A DNA stretch of 64,000 nt from Bacillota bacterium. GTDB lineage: Bacteria; Bacillota; UBA4882; UBA8346. The notes beneath the pieces were generated by a model. That model searched no databases. It was not told the origin of the DNA and saw only the letters and a list, made by a program, of their open reading frames with translations. Where the stretch lies: assembly GCA_029776205.1 (NCBI GenBank), contig JAKOTQ010000089.1, forward strand, positions 19,523 through 83,522, read 5' to 3'. Positions within the stretch are counted from its first letter, which is position 1; each line of letters opens with the position of its first letter. Shown piece by piece: positions 34,262 through 43,752 of the stretch. The position numbers and the translations under genes were made by a program.

Positions 34262-35422
34262 CTAAAGTTTCTTAAATGCCTCATATAACTCTTCAATATT
34301 TTGAAATCTTTTATTTTTATCAGGATTAAGTCCTCTATCAACAAATGCCTTCAAATTAGAGTCCTCTATTTTGGTTGCATTTGATTTCCCAGTCATCACA
34401 TATAGCAAAATCCTTGTTAATGCATAGGTTTCATGTAAAGTATTGTATTTATCAAAACCCTCAATTATTAAAGAAGGATCATTGAAATATCCTTTAAATT
34501 CTGTATTTAATGTTGTTAAATTACTTTCTTGAATTCTTACCAATCCAAAGTCAGCAACCTTAACTACCAAAACATCTTCATATTCTTTAACAAGAATATT
34601 TTTAGGGCTTATGTCTCGATGCAGCAATCCTTTTGAGTGTATATAAGAAAATGCTTTCAATATTTGATAACATATATTTTTGCGTTGTAATAAATTCAAT
34701 TTTCCATTATTTTTTGTAATGTAATGGTCTAATGTCATATCCATATATTCCATGATATATTCATTAATAGCCTCATTGTAACAATATACTTCTACGATAT
34801 AAGGCGAATTTAAACTTTTCATTTGCTCAAATTCTCGTTTAAATCTTATAATTTCTTTTTCATTTAAATCTTTCTTAGCACGTTTTAATACAAATGTTTT
34901 TTGATAAAACTCATCTTTATACTTAAATACCTGGGCATACGATCCTTCTCCAATCAGTTTCAATTCGTATGATTTTTTTGTCTCCCCATTGATTACTGTA
35001 ATACCATTTTTTGGTATAAAAATTGGAATGGTATAATATAACACAATTTTATCCATTCCAGGAGGTATCAAACTTCCACCACTTGCCTTTAAAAAGCTTT
35101 TGCAAAACATTATTACTTGTTGATGATACTCGTCTAGATTAAAGGCAAATGAAGTATTTTGTAATACTCGCTGTAAATTTTCAATAATATCAATAGCTTT
35201 AATTAATTCTCGACTCGGACCTGCCCAAAAATGAGCACCATATTCGGAATTTGTAGGCAACCTATTATTCATTAAATTAAATAAAGAAACTAATTTCCAA
35301 TGAAGTGTTGATAAAATCTCTCTTAGTTTAGCATGATTTATTCCTTGATATAAATCTATATACTCTTCATTGATTTCATCAAGCCTTCGATATTGTGATT
35401 CTATAAAATTCTCAACATTCAT
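34262..35422 (-). CDS. Eukaryotic-type Ser/Thr protein kinase with unknown N-terminal domain
   Basis: 386 residues. Residues 1-150 form a helical domain of unknown type, including FWAGPSRELIKAIDIIENLQ. The kinase domain (about 158-385) has the Gly loop GEGSYAQVF, Lys in FVLKRAKK, LLHRDISPKNILV and VADFGLV, so all catalytic residues are present. There is no membrane helix or PASTA domain, unlike the PrkC kinase of spore-formers. AT-rich composition and the surrounding repeats and remnants suggest acquisition by transfer. Its substrate is unknown; similar cytoplasmic kinases occur in accessory and phage-defence loci. Confidence 0.85.
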   Translation of the reverse strand: MNVENFIESQYRRLDEINEEYIDLYQGINHAKLREILSTLHWKLVSLFNLMNNRLPTNSEYGAHFWAGPSRELIKAIDIIENLQRVLQNTSFAFNLDEYHQQVIMFCKSFLKASGGSLIPPGMDKIVLYYTIPIFIPKNGITVINGETKKSYELKLIGEGSYAQVFKYKDEFYQKTFVLKRAKKDLNEKEIIRFKREFEQMKSLNSPYIVEVYCYNEAINEYIMEYMDMTLDHYITKNNGKLNLLQRKNICYQILKAFSYIHSKGLLHRDISPKNILVKEYEDVLVVKVADFGLVRIQESNLTTLNTEFKGYFNDPSLIIEGFDKYNTLHETYALTRILLYVMTGKSNATKIEDSNLKAFVDRGLNPDKNKRFQNIEELYEAFKKL

Positions 35423-35592
35423 ATTTATTTCCTCACTTATTACAATACCATATTAAGAAAATATAATCTCGCAATAATCTGTAAAATGCTTCCTCATTCT
35501 GTAAATTATTATACATATTATTCCTTTATTTGAAAACCCGAGTTTCTTAAAATCAATAACCCCTCACCATCATGAGGGAGCTTCCAAATAAG

Positions 35593-35620
35593 AAAAAAAC
35601 GGCCCTTCGGCCGCTTTTTT
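35593..35620 (-). terminator. Intrinsic terminator of the tkt-pfk-fba operon
   Basis: CGGCC / GGCCG stem on a CTTC loop inside A- and T-runs, 14 bases after the fba stop. The U-run forms on the minus strand. Confidence 0.85.
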
Positions 35621-35633
35621 CTTTATTACTGTA

Positions 35634-36644
35634 TTACTTCCCTTTATACATCTCTTTCATCTCTTCCAATCCCCAATTCGGCACATCCTTGATGTGGCCG
35701 CTGGTGTAGAAGGCGTTCATCCGTTTTACGATCTCCTGGGCAACGGCTTCCCGGGCTGCGCCGCAATAGTCCCGTTGGTCAAACTTGGACGGGTTTTCGG
35801 CCAGGTATTTCCGGGTGGCTGCAGTGGCTGCCAGGCGGATGTCGGTGTCCACGTTGATCTTATTGATACCGTATGTAATGGCTTTCTGGAGCGCTTCCAG
35901 GGGGACGCCGGCAGCATGCTCCATCTGTCCGCCGTATTGGTTGATGATGTCGATCAGTTCTTTGGGAACGCTGGAGGAACCATGGGCTACCAAATAGGTA
36001 TTGGGCAGGTTCTTCCGGCATTTCTCGATGACATCGTAAGCGATCTTGGCTTCTCCCTTAAATTTAAAAGCGCCGTGGGAAGTACCGATGGAGATAGCCA
36101 GGGAGTCCACGCCGGTCCGTTCGACGAACTCAACGGCTTGGTCCGGGTCGGTCAAGTGGGTAATGCCGGATCCGACGCCGTCCTCAATGCCGCCGAGGGT
36201 TCCCAGTTCGCCTTCGACGGATACGCCCCGGTCATGGGCATATTTCACGACTTCGCTGGTGACTTTCACATTATACTCGAAGTCCGAGGGGGTCTTGGAG
36301 TCTTCCATAAGGGATCCGTCGATCATCACCGAGGTAAACCCGAGATCGATGGCCCGTTTAACGCTTTCCAAGTTGTTGCCGTGATCCAGATGAATCGCAA
36401 TGGGGATCTCCGGGTTCAGCTCAACAGCTGCCATAATGATATTCCGCAGATATTTGTCTTCTGCGTACTTCAGAGCGCCCCGGCTGACTTGAACGATCAC
36501 CGGAGACTGGGTTTCTTTGGCCGCTTTGATGATGCCTTGCATCTGTTCCATGTTGTTTACGTTATAGGCACCAATGGCAAAGGGTTTACCCTGCCGATAG
36601 CCATTTAAGCTCGCTTCCAAAATTGCTTTTGAGGTAACTAACAA
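35634..36644 (-). CDS. fba: Class II fructose-bisphosphate aldolase
   Basis: 336 residues; TTG start 9 bases after GGAG. Zinc and substrate motifs: AIHLDHGNNLE (about residue 82), VEGELGTLGGIEDG, ISIGTSHGAFKF, LVAHGSSSVPKEL and INVDTDIRLA. It splits fructose-1,6-bisphosphate in glycolysis. It is the last gene of an operon with split transketolase and phosphofructokinase. The opposite strand carries a 304-codon open frame that is an artefact of codon use. Confidence 0.95.
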   Translation of the reverse strand: MLVTSKAILEASLNGYRQGKPFAIGAYNVNNMEQMQGIIKAAKETQSPVIVQVSRGALKYAEDKYLRNIIMAAVELNPEIPIAIHLDHGNNLESVKRAIDLGFTSVMIDGSLMEDSKTPSDFEYNVKVTSEVVKYAHDRGVSVEGELGTLGGIEDGVGSGITHLTDPDQAVEFVERTGVDSLAISIGTSHGAFKFKGEAKIAYDVIEKCRKNLPNTYLVAHGSSSVPKELIDIINQYGGQMEHAAGVPLEALQKAITYGINKINVDTDIRLAATAATRKYLAENPSKFDQRDYCGAAREAVAQEIVKRMNAFYTSGHIKDVPNWGLEEMKEMYKGK

Positions 36645-36697
36645 AATCCATCACTCCTTCATTGATATTTTTTTATCTCACCGGCAAACATCAATGA

Positions 36698-37810
36698 TTA
36701 GAATACAACGCCTACGCTTCGGAGTTCTTCGTCACTCCAGTTAACCGGTTTTTGAACTAGAGCTTCTTCGAAAGGAACCATTACGATTTGAGTCCCTTGT
36801 AATCCGACCATCTTTCCGGATACGCCGTTAAAGAGAAGATTTACTGCATTAACGCCAAAGCGGGTTCCCAGGACCACGTCATCGGCCTCAGGGATTAAGC
36901 CGCGCAGGGTAAAACCTAAGTCCGTCGCCCGGATATCTTCGATCTTTTTGATCCCCAGCTGAACTTTGATGATCCGCCGCAGGATCTGGGCGATACCGCC
37001 TAATTTCGGATTGCCGTGGGAGTCAAAGCCCAGGTTTTCTTCAGTTAAGGCCTTTACTACCGGATTTTCCTCTTTCGCCTTCAACAGCACCGGATCATCG
37101 GCTTTGATGCGGAAACCTTCGGCAACCGCGATATTCACATATTTTTGTTTTTTATAAATTGCATCAATGCGTTCACATAAAGTTGCTAAGCTTACCGGTT
37201 TCTCCGGGATCAGGATCATGTCTACCCCGGCAGCGATCCCGATCTCCAACGTCAGCCAGCCCGCATCCCGGCCCATGATCTCAACCAGTGAAATTCTTCG
37301 GTGGGTCCGGGCGGATTCCGCTGTACTCCGGACTGCTTTGGCTCCGAAAGTAATCGCCGTCTTATAACCGAGCATCGTATCCGTACCGGACACATCGTTA
37401 TCAATGCTTTTCGGTGCAGCGATCACCGGGAAGTTAAGTTTGCTTAGGCCCATACAGGATTTGATAGTATCATTTCCACCAGTGGCCAGAACCGCATCGA
37501 CGCCGATCTTCTTTAAATTATCCAATAATTTTTGAGGGTATCCTTTGGCCACGTTCTCTTCGGAGAAGGGATTAAAACGCGAAGACTCCAGGATCGTACT
37601 GGGTTGGATCTCCAATGAACTAACCGTCTCCAAATCGAGTGGGAGCAGATGCGTTTCAATGTTGTCGGAACAGGCCCCTTCAAACGCTTTCTTGATGCCG
37701 ACAAACTCCGCCTGATAATGATTGATGCCCTGACGGACAGCTGCTGCAATAAAAGAATTGATTCCGGCACAATCGCCTCCGCCGGTCATAAACGCAATCT
37801 TCTTATACAT
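36698..37810 (-). CDS. pfkA: 6-phosphofructokinase, probably PPi-dependent
   Basis: 370 residues, ATG after AAAGGAGCG. Substrate loop TGGGDCAGINSFI at the start, GGNDTIKSCMG near residue 103 and AAPKSIDNDVSGTD near residue 123. In E. coli the positions equivalent to 104 and 124 are Gly/Gly (ATP use). Here they are Asp (GGND) and Lys (PKSIDND), the pair known from pyrophosphate-dependent enzymes. It lies between transketolase and aldolase genes, fitting a reversible sugar-phosphate pathway. The phosphate donor is inferred, not shown. Confidence 0.9.
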   Translation of the reverse strand: MYKKIAFMTGGGDCAGINSFIAAAVRQGINHYQAEFVGIKKAFEGACSDNIETHLLPLDLETVSSLEIQPSTILESSRFNPFSEENVAKGYPQKLLDNLKKIGVDAVLATGGNDTIKSCMGLSKLNFPVIAAPKSIDNDVSGTDTMLGYKTAITFGAKAVRSTAESARTHRRISLVEIMGRDAGWLTLEIGIAAGVDMILIPEKPVSLATLCERIDAIYKKQKYVNIAVAEGFRIKADDPVLLKAKEENPVVKALTEENLGFDSHGNPKLGGIAQILRRIIKVQLGIKKIEDIRATDLGFTLRGLIPEADDVVLGTRFGVNAVNLLFNGVSGKMVGLQGTQIVMVPFEEALVQKPVNWSDEELRSVGVVF

Positions 37811-37844
37811 GGAAACGCTCCTTTCCTTATTTAACGGCTCGAAA

Positions 37845-38789
37845 TCACGAATTTTTCCGGCCGATCACCTTTTCAACTGCAGCCACAATATGTTCCGGAT
37901 CCATACCGTATTCCGTCAGCAGTTCGGAGGGTTTGCCTGATTGGCCGAACCGGTCTTTGATGCCAATGAACTCCATCGGAACCGGCCGGTTTTGGACGAC
38001 CACCTCAGCAACAGCGCTGCCCAAACCGCCAATAATGCTATGTTCTTCAGCAGTAACGATGGCCCCCGTATCCCAAGCCGCTTTAATAACCTCCGCTGCG
38101 TCTAAAGGTTTTATCGTATGGACATTAACAACACGGACCGTGATCCCTTTTTGATTTAAGATATCTGCAGCGATTAAAGCCCGTTCCACCATGATCCCGG
38201 TGGCGATAATCGTAGCCCCATTGCCTTCCCGAAGCCGCACCGCTTTTCCGATCTCCGGTTTGTAGTCCTCACCGAAGACCACCGGCATCGGTTCGCGGCC
38301 AAGCCGGATATAAACCGGCCCTTCATGTTCAGCTGCAGCCAACACCAGTTTCTCCGTTTCGGCGGCATCGGCCGGATTTAAAATAGTCATACCCGGAATA
38401 ACCCGCATCAAGGCGATATCTTCGATGGATTGATGGGATCCGCCGTCGTCTCCCACCGTGATCCCGGCATGGGTTGCAGCAATTTTCACATTCAGGGCCG
38501 AATAACCGATGGTGTTCCGGACCTGATCATAGGCACGGCCGGTGGCAAAGATGGCAAAGGTACTGGCAAACGGTATTTTCCCGGCCGTCGCCAACCCGCC
38601 GGCAGTGGCCATCATATCTGCTTCAGCGATTCCCATCTGAAAAAAGCGTTCCGGATATTTTTTGCTAAAGGCCGTGGTCTTCGTCGACTTGGACAAGTCT
38701 GCATCCAAAACCACCACATTCGGATTGATTTCCGCCAATTTTAACAACGCATTCCCGTAAGCATCACGGGTTGCGATTCGTTCTCCCAT
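37845..38789 (-). CDS. Transketolase, C-terminal subunit
   Basis: 314 residues from the ATG at 38789, 8 bases after AAAGGAG. It holds the pyrimidine-binding and C-terminal domains: MGIAEADMMATAGGLATAGK near residue 50, DGGSHQSIEDIALMRVIPGM near residue 120 and TAEEHSIIGGLGSAVAEVV near residue 230. It pairs with the N-terminal half encoded just upstream. DXS-type synthases are excluded because the two halves are separate and of transketolase size. Confidence 0.93.
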   Translation of the reverse strand: MGERIATRDAYGNALLKLAEINPNVVVLDADLSKSTKTTAFSKKYPERFFQMGIAEADMMATAGGLATAGKIPFASTFAIFATGRAYDQVRNTIGYSALNVKIAATHAGITVGDDGGSHQSIEDIALMRVIPGMTILNPADAAETEKLVLAAAEHEGPVYIRLGREPMPVVFGEDYKPEIGKAVRLREGNGATIIATGIMVERALIAADILNQKGITVRVVNVHTIKPLDAAEVIKAAWDTGAIVTAEEHSIIGGLGSAVAEVVVQNRPVPMEFIGIKDRFGQSGKPSELLTEYGMDPEHIVAAVEKVIGRKNS

Positions 38790-38825
38790 TGCTATAACTC
38801 CTTTCATATCCACGTATCTTTTCTT

Positions 38826-39656
38826 TTAAGCGTCAAAACCCAATTCCTTCAAAGCAGCAGCCGCTTCTTCAGGTTTAGGCGCCATCCCGTGCCATCCGGC
38901 TTGATTTTCCATAAAGGAACAGCCCTTCCCTTTGCAGGTGTTCATAATCACCATCGTTGGGCGGCCTTTGGTAGCTTCCGCTTCAGCCACTGCCTTATCC
39001 AAAGCTTCAAAGGAATGGCCGTCGATCTCGATCACATGCCAGCCAAAAGCTCTGAACCGTCCTGGCACATCGTACAGGGATTTGACTTCTTCGATGCTGC
39101 CGTCGATTTGCAAGTGATTGTAATCCACGAATGCGGTTAGGTTATCCAGTTTATAATGAACCGAGGTCATAGCTGCTTCCCAGACCTGGCCTTCTTCCAA
39201 CTCGCCGTCACCCATCAGGACATAAACCCGATAATTTTTCTTATCCAGTTTGGCAGCAAGAGCCATACCATTGCCTACGGATAAGCCCTGCCCCAAAGAA
39301 CCGCTGGAAATATCCACGCCGGGAGTCTTCTTCATATCCGGGTGGCCTTGAATGATACTCTTAAACTTCCGGAGTGAGCCCAGGAGCGACTTGTCAAAAA
39401 ATCCGCGTTCCGCCAGGGCAGCATAGAGCACGGGAGCTGCATGGCCTTTACTCAGGACAAACCGATCCCGATCCGGCATTTTAGGATTACTCGGGTCGAT
39501 ATTCATTTTATGAAAATACAAATACGCCAATAATTCAACCGAAGACAATGAGCCTCCAGGATGTCCGGACTTTGCGGCAGTCAGCATTCGGATGATATGG
39601 CCTCTCATTTGACGGGCCCTTTCGGTTAATTCGTGAAGTTGCTCTTGATTCAACAA
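38826..39656 (-). CDS. Transketolase, N-terminal subunit
   Basis: 276 residues, TTG start after GGAG. It holds the thiamine-diphosphate-binding domain: SGHPGGSLSSVELLAYLYF, LSKGHAAPVLYAALAERG, the GDG motif GDGELEEGQVWEAAMTSVHY and DNLTAFVDYNHLQIDG. Split transketolases of this kind are common in anaerobes and archaea. The C-terminal half follows after 36 bases. Confidence 0.93.
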   Translation of the reverse strand: MLNQEQLHELTERARQMRGHIIRMLTAAKSGHPGGSLSSVELLAYLYFHKMNIDPSNPKMPDRDRFVLSKGHAAPVLYAALAERGFFDKSLLGSLRKFKSIIQGHPDMKKTPGVDISSGSLGQGLSVGNGMALAAKLDKKNYRVYVLMGDGELEEGQVWEAAMTSVHYKLDNLTAFVDYNHLQIDGSIEEVKSLYDVPGRFRAFGWHVIEIDGHSFEALDKAVAEAEATKGRPTMVIMNTCKGKGCSFMENQAGWHGMAPKPEEAAAALKELGFDA

Positions 39657-39740
39657 ACCGTCTCACTCCTTCAAATATTGATATGATTCGCTATTTTTCG
39701 CCATTTGATATAGAAATTCCTGCCAAATATAGGGATTAAA

Positions 39741-40199
39741 TTATGTCCCGCCGGATGCTGCATTCTGACGGGCAATAGCTGCCCGTGCCAACTCATCGCA
39801 GCGGTTATTCTTTTCATTGTCATGATGGCCTTTCACTTTGATCCACTCGATGGTATGGATCCGGGCCAGTTTAATCAATTCCTGCCACAAATCCTGATTC
39901 TCAACCGGCTTTTTTTGCGAATTTACCCAGCCGTTTTTCTGCCAGTTGTCGAGCCAATGCTGGTTAAAAGCATTGATGAGATAGGCACTGTCCGAATAGA
40001 GTTTCACATGGCACGGATACTTGAGGGCCTTCAATCCTTCAATGGCCGCCGTCAGCTCCATTCGTTGATTGGTTGTCTGGGGTACAAAGCCGGACAACTC
40101 CTTTTCAACGCCGGCATAAATCAAGATGGCGCCCCAGCCTCCTGGACCGGGATTGCCGGAACAGGCACCATCGGTATAAAGTTCAACCTGTTTCACCAA
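39741..40199 (-). CDS. rnhA: Ribonuclease HI
   Basis: 152 residues, TTG start (or GTG at 40196) after AAAGG. Catalytic acids: Asp in LYTDGACSGNPGPGGWGA, Glu in RMELTAAIEGL, Asp in LYSDSAYLINAF and Asp in NRCDELARAAI. It degrades RNA in RNA-DNA hybrids. The basic handle region WLDNWQKNGWVNSQKKP is present as in E. coli RNase HI. It starts 5 bases after the endonuclease IV gene. Confidence 0.95.
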   Translation of the reverse strand: MVKQVELYTDGACSGNPGPGGWGAILIYAGVEKELSGFVPQTTNQRMELTAAIEGLKALKYPCHVKLYSDSAYLINAFNQHWLDNWQKNGWVNSQKKPVENQDLWQELIKLARIHTIEWIKVKGHHDNEKNNRCDELARAAIARQNAASGGT

Positions 40200-40203
40200 A
40201 GCA

Positions 40204-41049
40204 TCAACCTTTCTTTATAAGAGCCCTTAAAGTGGCCAAATTACGCAAATCGTCTCCATCATCCTTTTGGGGAGTTTCTAAAATTCCAGGCACCCGGCTT
40301 AACGTGGCATGATTGACTAACCAGGAAAAACCGGTGAGTCCGATCTCTCCGTCTCCGATATGCTGATGCCGGTCTAAACCCGAACCCAATTTCCCCATAG
40401 AATCATTCAGATGAAACAGTTTCAAATACTCTAATCCGATATACTTTTCAAATCCGCCAAAAACAGCGGTACACCCTTCTTCCGTCGCCATATCATATCC
40501 GGCAGCGAAGGCGTGACAAGTATCCCAACAGACCCCAACCCGCTCCGGATACTTCACTCGTCGGATCAAATCTCCCAGAGATTCCAGGGTGGCTGCAATC
40601 TCCGTTCCTGCTCCGGCCTGGTTTTCGAAAAGAAGGACTGTCGGGCCTGTTACTTCCTCCAGAACCAGATTGACCGCATCCGCTACCCGTTCCATGGCCA
40701 TATCCATGGATGACCCTTTAGACTTTCCGGGATGAAACACAAAAAAATCAGCCCCCAATCGGTTGGCCCGCCGAAAATCTTCAGCCAGGGTCAGGACTGA
40801 TTTATGATATAATTCTTCATCTTCCGAAGCCGGATTGGGTAAATAGGATAGATGAACCACCACCGGCCAAATATCGGTCTCTGCCCGCTTTTCGATAAAC
40901 TTGTGATATTCCGATTCTTCAATGGGTTTTCTGGTCCAACCGCGGGGATTTCCCACAAACATCTGGAAGCCTTCACAACCCAGCTCGACAGCTTTCGAGA
41001 GTGCGCCTTCAAACCCGTTTTTGATGGACAAATGTGCCCCTAACCGCAC
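40204..41049 (-). CDS. nfo: Endonuclease IV (apurinic/apyrimidinic endonuclease)
   Basis: 281 residues from the GTG at 41049, which overlaps the stop codon of the upstream MraY-like gene (TAGTG), after GGGGAG. TIM-barrel zinc enzyme: LGAHLSIKNGFEGALSKAVE, FFVFHPGKSKG, LLFENQAGAGTEI, GVCWDTCHAFAAGYD and LKLFHLNDSMGKLGSGLDRH. It cuts DNA at abasic sites. Overlap suggests translational coupling with the envelope gene, though the functions are unrelated. Confidence 0.94.
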   Translation of the reverse strand: MRLGAHLSIKNGFEGALSKAVELGCEGFQMFVGNPRGWTRKPIEESEYHKFIEKRAETDIWPVVVHLSYLPNPASEDEELYHKSVLTLAEDFRRANRLGADFFVFHPGKSKGSSMDMAMERVADAVNLVLEEVTGPTVLLFENQAGAGTEIAATLESLGDLIRRVKYPERVGVCWDTCHAFAAGYDMATEEGCTAVFGGFEKYIGLEYLKLFHLNDSMGKLGSGLDRHQHIGDGEIGLTGFSWLVNHATLSRVPGILETPQKDDGDDLRNLATLRALIKKG

Positions 41050-41942
41050 TAATTCTCCCCTCTCCCCCAATTATCAAATTTCTTCAACCAACGGTATTTT
41101 TCGATGATTTTTGTAAAAGAATACTTTTCCGCCAGTAATTGAAGGATAATTAATAGGGTTGCAGCGATAATTTTTGAAAAGTCCGTCAACATCCAGGCCA
41201 TCATCACGCCTAATGTGGCCCCCAGGATATTTGAACCCACATCGCCCATCATCACTTTGGCTTTCAGGTCAAAGGGAAGATAATATAAAACTATGGCCAA
41301 AAGCGGCAAGAATAATCCCATATAATTTTCAAAATCTTTACTGAAGGCCAATATCAGGATAAATCCAACCAAAAATACCTTTCCCGCCCGTCCCGGCCGT
41401 AAATCAAACAAATTGATAGTATTAGCGGACAGAACCACCAGGATAAAGTTGATCAGGATCACCCACAGATTCCAGTGGGCATTCATCAAACTTGCTGTTG
41501 CCAGACTGAACACCATAGCAATGACCGCTCCGAAAATTGCTTTGAAACCGCCGCTGGTCAGCCGTTTTTCTTTGAGCAATGCTTTAAAATGTCCTCGAAA
41601 TCCTTTATGTTCATTGGTTCCGATCAAATCATCCAACAGGCCTAAGAAACCCATCCCGATAACCACAAATAAAAACAAGATCGCATTTAACGTTGTAAAG
41701 GACTTCACTTTTAAAAACATTCCAATCCCGATGGTTAACGGCAGTAACACCACAAAGATCATCCCGGCTTCCGACGGAATTAACTCCTCCCGGAAATTAG
41801 GTTTCTGTAAATTGCTCTCCTGCATCATCCGCAGAAGATACGGGAAGATAAACGCCGTAATACCGTAACAAATGAACAAAATAATGATATACCTGAGCAG
41901 CGATAAAAATAACGTGGTCATGAATTGGGTTACTTCAGCCAT
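41049..41942 (-). CDS. MraY/WecA-like glycosyl-1-phosphate transferase, family 4
   Basis: 297 residues, ATG after GAGG. About nine membrane helices. Active-site motifs: FLGLLDDLIG near residue 98, NLFDLRPGRAGKVFLVGF near residue 175 and MGDVGSNILGATLGVM near residue 228. Family members transfer a sugar phosphate to a polyprenyl phosphate. A genuine MraY would sit in the mur cluster and be about 320 residues. This version belongs to the group beside spo0A and SteA/SteB-like genes, so its role in peptidoglycan or another envelope polymer is open. Confidence 0.85.
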   Translation of the reverse strand: MAEVTQFMTTLFLSLLRYIIILFICYGITAFIFPYLLRMMQESNLQKPNFREELIPSEAGMIFVVLLPLTIGIGMFLKVKSFTTLNAILFLFVVIGMGFLGLLDDLIGTNEHKGFRGHFKALLKEKRLTSGGFKAIFGAVIAMVFSLATASLMNAHWNLWVILINFILVVLSANTINLFDLRPGRAGKVFLVGFILILAFSKDFENYMGLFLPLLAIVLYYLPFDLKAKVMMGDVGSNILGATLGVMMAWMLTDFSKIIAATLLIILQLLAEKYSFTKIIEKYRWLKKFDNWGRGEN

Positions 41943-41970
41943 AATTCACCTCAAATATGATTGGTCATGA

Positions 41971-42660
41971 TTATTTATGAAATAAGCGTTTCATCAAAAC
42001 AGCAAAGACATCCACCAATTGTTTACCTCGGTGAATGAATCCAGCCAAATCCCGGCCGGTTTCCGCATGGGTCATTTGAACAGGGACCTCTTTCACCCGA
42101 AAACCATGGCGAAATACATCGATGGTCAGTCCGACCTCCACTCCGAAACCGGATTCAAATTCGCCAATTTTCTCCAATACGCTTTTACGGATCACCCTCT
42201 GTCCGGAGAGGGGGCTGGCTACTTCCAAACCGGTAAACCAACGGATGCCCCGTTTGGCAAGTAACGTCACCAATCCAAAACCGCCCTTTTTGGTTGGCGG
42301 CGGAAACCTTCCGATGGTCATATCCGCCTTGTTGGATAAAACCGGTTCCAACAGTTTGTCCACTTCCATCGCAGTCCGTCCCAGATCGCCATCGAGCAAA
42401 CCGATGATAGTTCCTCGGGCAAATTTCATGCCATAATTGAGCGCTCCGCCTTTACCCCGGTTTTCCGGGAGGCTCACCACTTCGGCACCGGCTTCTTCAG
42501 CAAGTGTTTCAGTATCATCCGTAGAACAGTCATTGACGACAATGACTTGATCCACTTTCTCCAATCCTTTAACTGCCTGGACCGTCGCTTTAATGGTCTC
42601 GGCCTCATTATATGCAGGAATAATAATCGTCACAATTTCTTTTTCGTGATTTTCAGCCAT
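41971..42660 (-). CDS. Family 2 glycosyltransferase (dolichyl-phosphate-sugar synthase-like)
   Basis: 229 residues from the ATG at 42660, after GGAGG. GT-A domain: VTIIIPAYNEAETIKATVQ, VIVVNDCSTDDTETL, GKGGALNYGMK and LLDGDLGRTAMEVD. No C-terminal membrane helices. It lies in an envelope gene set between the SteB/MctB-like and MraY-like genes, all on one strand with short gaps, suggesting a shared envelope-polymer pathway. Confidence 0.9.
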   Translation of the reverse strand: MAENHEKEIVTIIIPAYNEAETIKATVQAVKGLEKVDQVIVVNDCSTDDTETLAEEAGAEVVSLPENRGKGGALNYGMKFARGTIIGLLDGDLGRTAMEVDKLLEPVLSNKADMTIGRFPPPTKKGGFGLVTLLAKRGIRWFTGLEVASPLSGQRVIRKSVLEKIGEFESGFGVEVGLTIDVFRHGFRVKEVPVQMTHAETGRDLAGFIHRGKQLVDVFAVLMKRLFHK

Positions 42661-42719
42661 ATTAACCTCCAACATTGGAGCCCTTTGAAATAATTATGAT
42701 TCATTATCAATTACGGGAC

Positions 42720-43613
42720 TTAATAATTTAATTTAAACGTCGGAATCAAAGCCCGAGCTGTATCTTTCACGCCATAATACCCTTTTTTACCCGATGCCAA
42801 GAGATACACCAGAGTGGCTTCACCCGGTGGCGTTTCGATATTGTCCACGGTTCCCTGACATTTGGATTGATACAGACGCATATAGGACTGACTGACAAAA
42901 CTCGGTTCAACGCCCACCAGCACCACGTTATATTTCCGGAAAGCATCCAATAAGTTGGTATCGATGGACTTCGTAAAATCACTTTCCGGATTTTCTGCGC
43001 CGCCAAAGAAGACAATCGTATCCACGTGGCCACGATTATAATCTCCCCACAACTGCACCAATTCTTTATTTTGAAGATAAATCAATTGGGCACTGCCTTG
43101 ACCATCAATGATGATTTCAGCAATTTTTTTTGAAAACTCCGCATTTAACGTTTTAGTTTCTGCCATCGTCAGATCGAAAGCATCCAATATCTCCGTTCGG
43201 ATTTGAGGATCCTCCCAGTCAATGGGTTTGATAAACGAAGTGACTGACGTCACTTCTGCACCTGCCTGACGAAGCATATTCACCATCTGTTTGGCATATT
43301 TAAAGTCAATGGAGGGATTGGTTCGGATGATGGCGATCCGTTTTCCGATTAAGCGATTGACAATCAAATTCGGCAAAATCGCTCTTTGAAACTGTTCCGC
43401 CATCTCCAGCTGAGCCTCTTTAGCTTGCAAAGCAGTACGCAGTGCTTTTTGATCCTCCCGGAATTTCACATATGTCTCTTCCAAACGGGTTAATTGCTCT
43501 TCAAATTCATCGTTAACGGTTTTCCCGAAATTCACTCCGATAATAATGCCTAAACCCAATGCCAAAAAGACAGCCACCAGCGACACTACATGATAACGAA
43601 GATCAATAATCAT
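42720..43613 (-). CDS. SteB/MctB-like membrane protein (copper transporter family DUF3186)
   Basis: 297 residues, ATG after GAGG. One N-terminal membrane helix (LVAVFLALGLGIIIGVNFG, residues 11-30), then a coiled coil (EEQLTRLEETYVKFREDQ, about 37-90) and a globular outer domain. The opening IIDLRYHVVSLVAVFLALGL is the family hallmark. In mycobacteria MctB affects copper; in Corynebacterium the homologue SteB works with SteA in cell separation. The adjacent SteA-like gene supports the second role. Confidence 0.85.
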   Translation of the reverse strand: MIIDLRYHVVSLVAVFLALGLGIIIGVNFGKTVNDEFEEQLTRLEETYVKFREDQKALRTALQAKEAQLEMAEQFQRAILPNLIVNRLIGKRIAIIRTNPSIDFKYAKQMVNMLRQAGAEVTSVTSFIKPIDWEDPQIRTEILDAFDLTMAETKTLNAEFSKKIAEIIIDGQGSAQLIYLQNKELVQLWGDYNRGHVDTIVFFGGAENPESDFTKSIDTNLLDAFRKYNVVLVGVEPSFVSQSYMRLYQSKCQGTVDNIETPPGEATLVYLLASGKKGYYGVKDTARALIPTFKLNY

Positions 43614-43662
43614 ATCCGGATAGTCCTCCCGCAGTAAAAACCCTTAAATCACCCAATAGGAA

Positions 43663-43679
43663 ACCTCCCTTACGGAGGT
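43663..43679 (-). terminator. Probable weak terminator after the SteA-like gene
   Basis: ACCTCC / GGAGGT stem around CTTAC with a T-rich but interrupted tail on the minus strand. It lies between the SteA-like and SteB-like genes, so the two may be partly uncoupled. Confidence 0.45.
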
Positions 43680-43752
43680 GTATAAGTTAAAATGCCATTT
43701 TTTAATAATACCACTAATCGGGCACGAATAACAGTTAATTTTTGTCATCGGT

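Noticed and set aside
35694..36608. A 304-codon open frame on the plus strand
   Set aside because: It lies wholly antisense to the aldolase gene, has no ribosome site and no recognisable motif. The aldolase is certain, and long antisense frames arise from its codon use.
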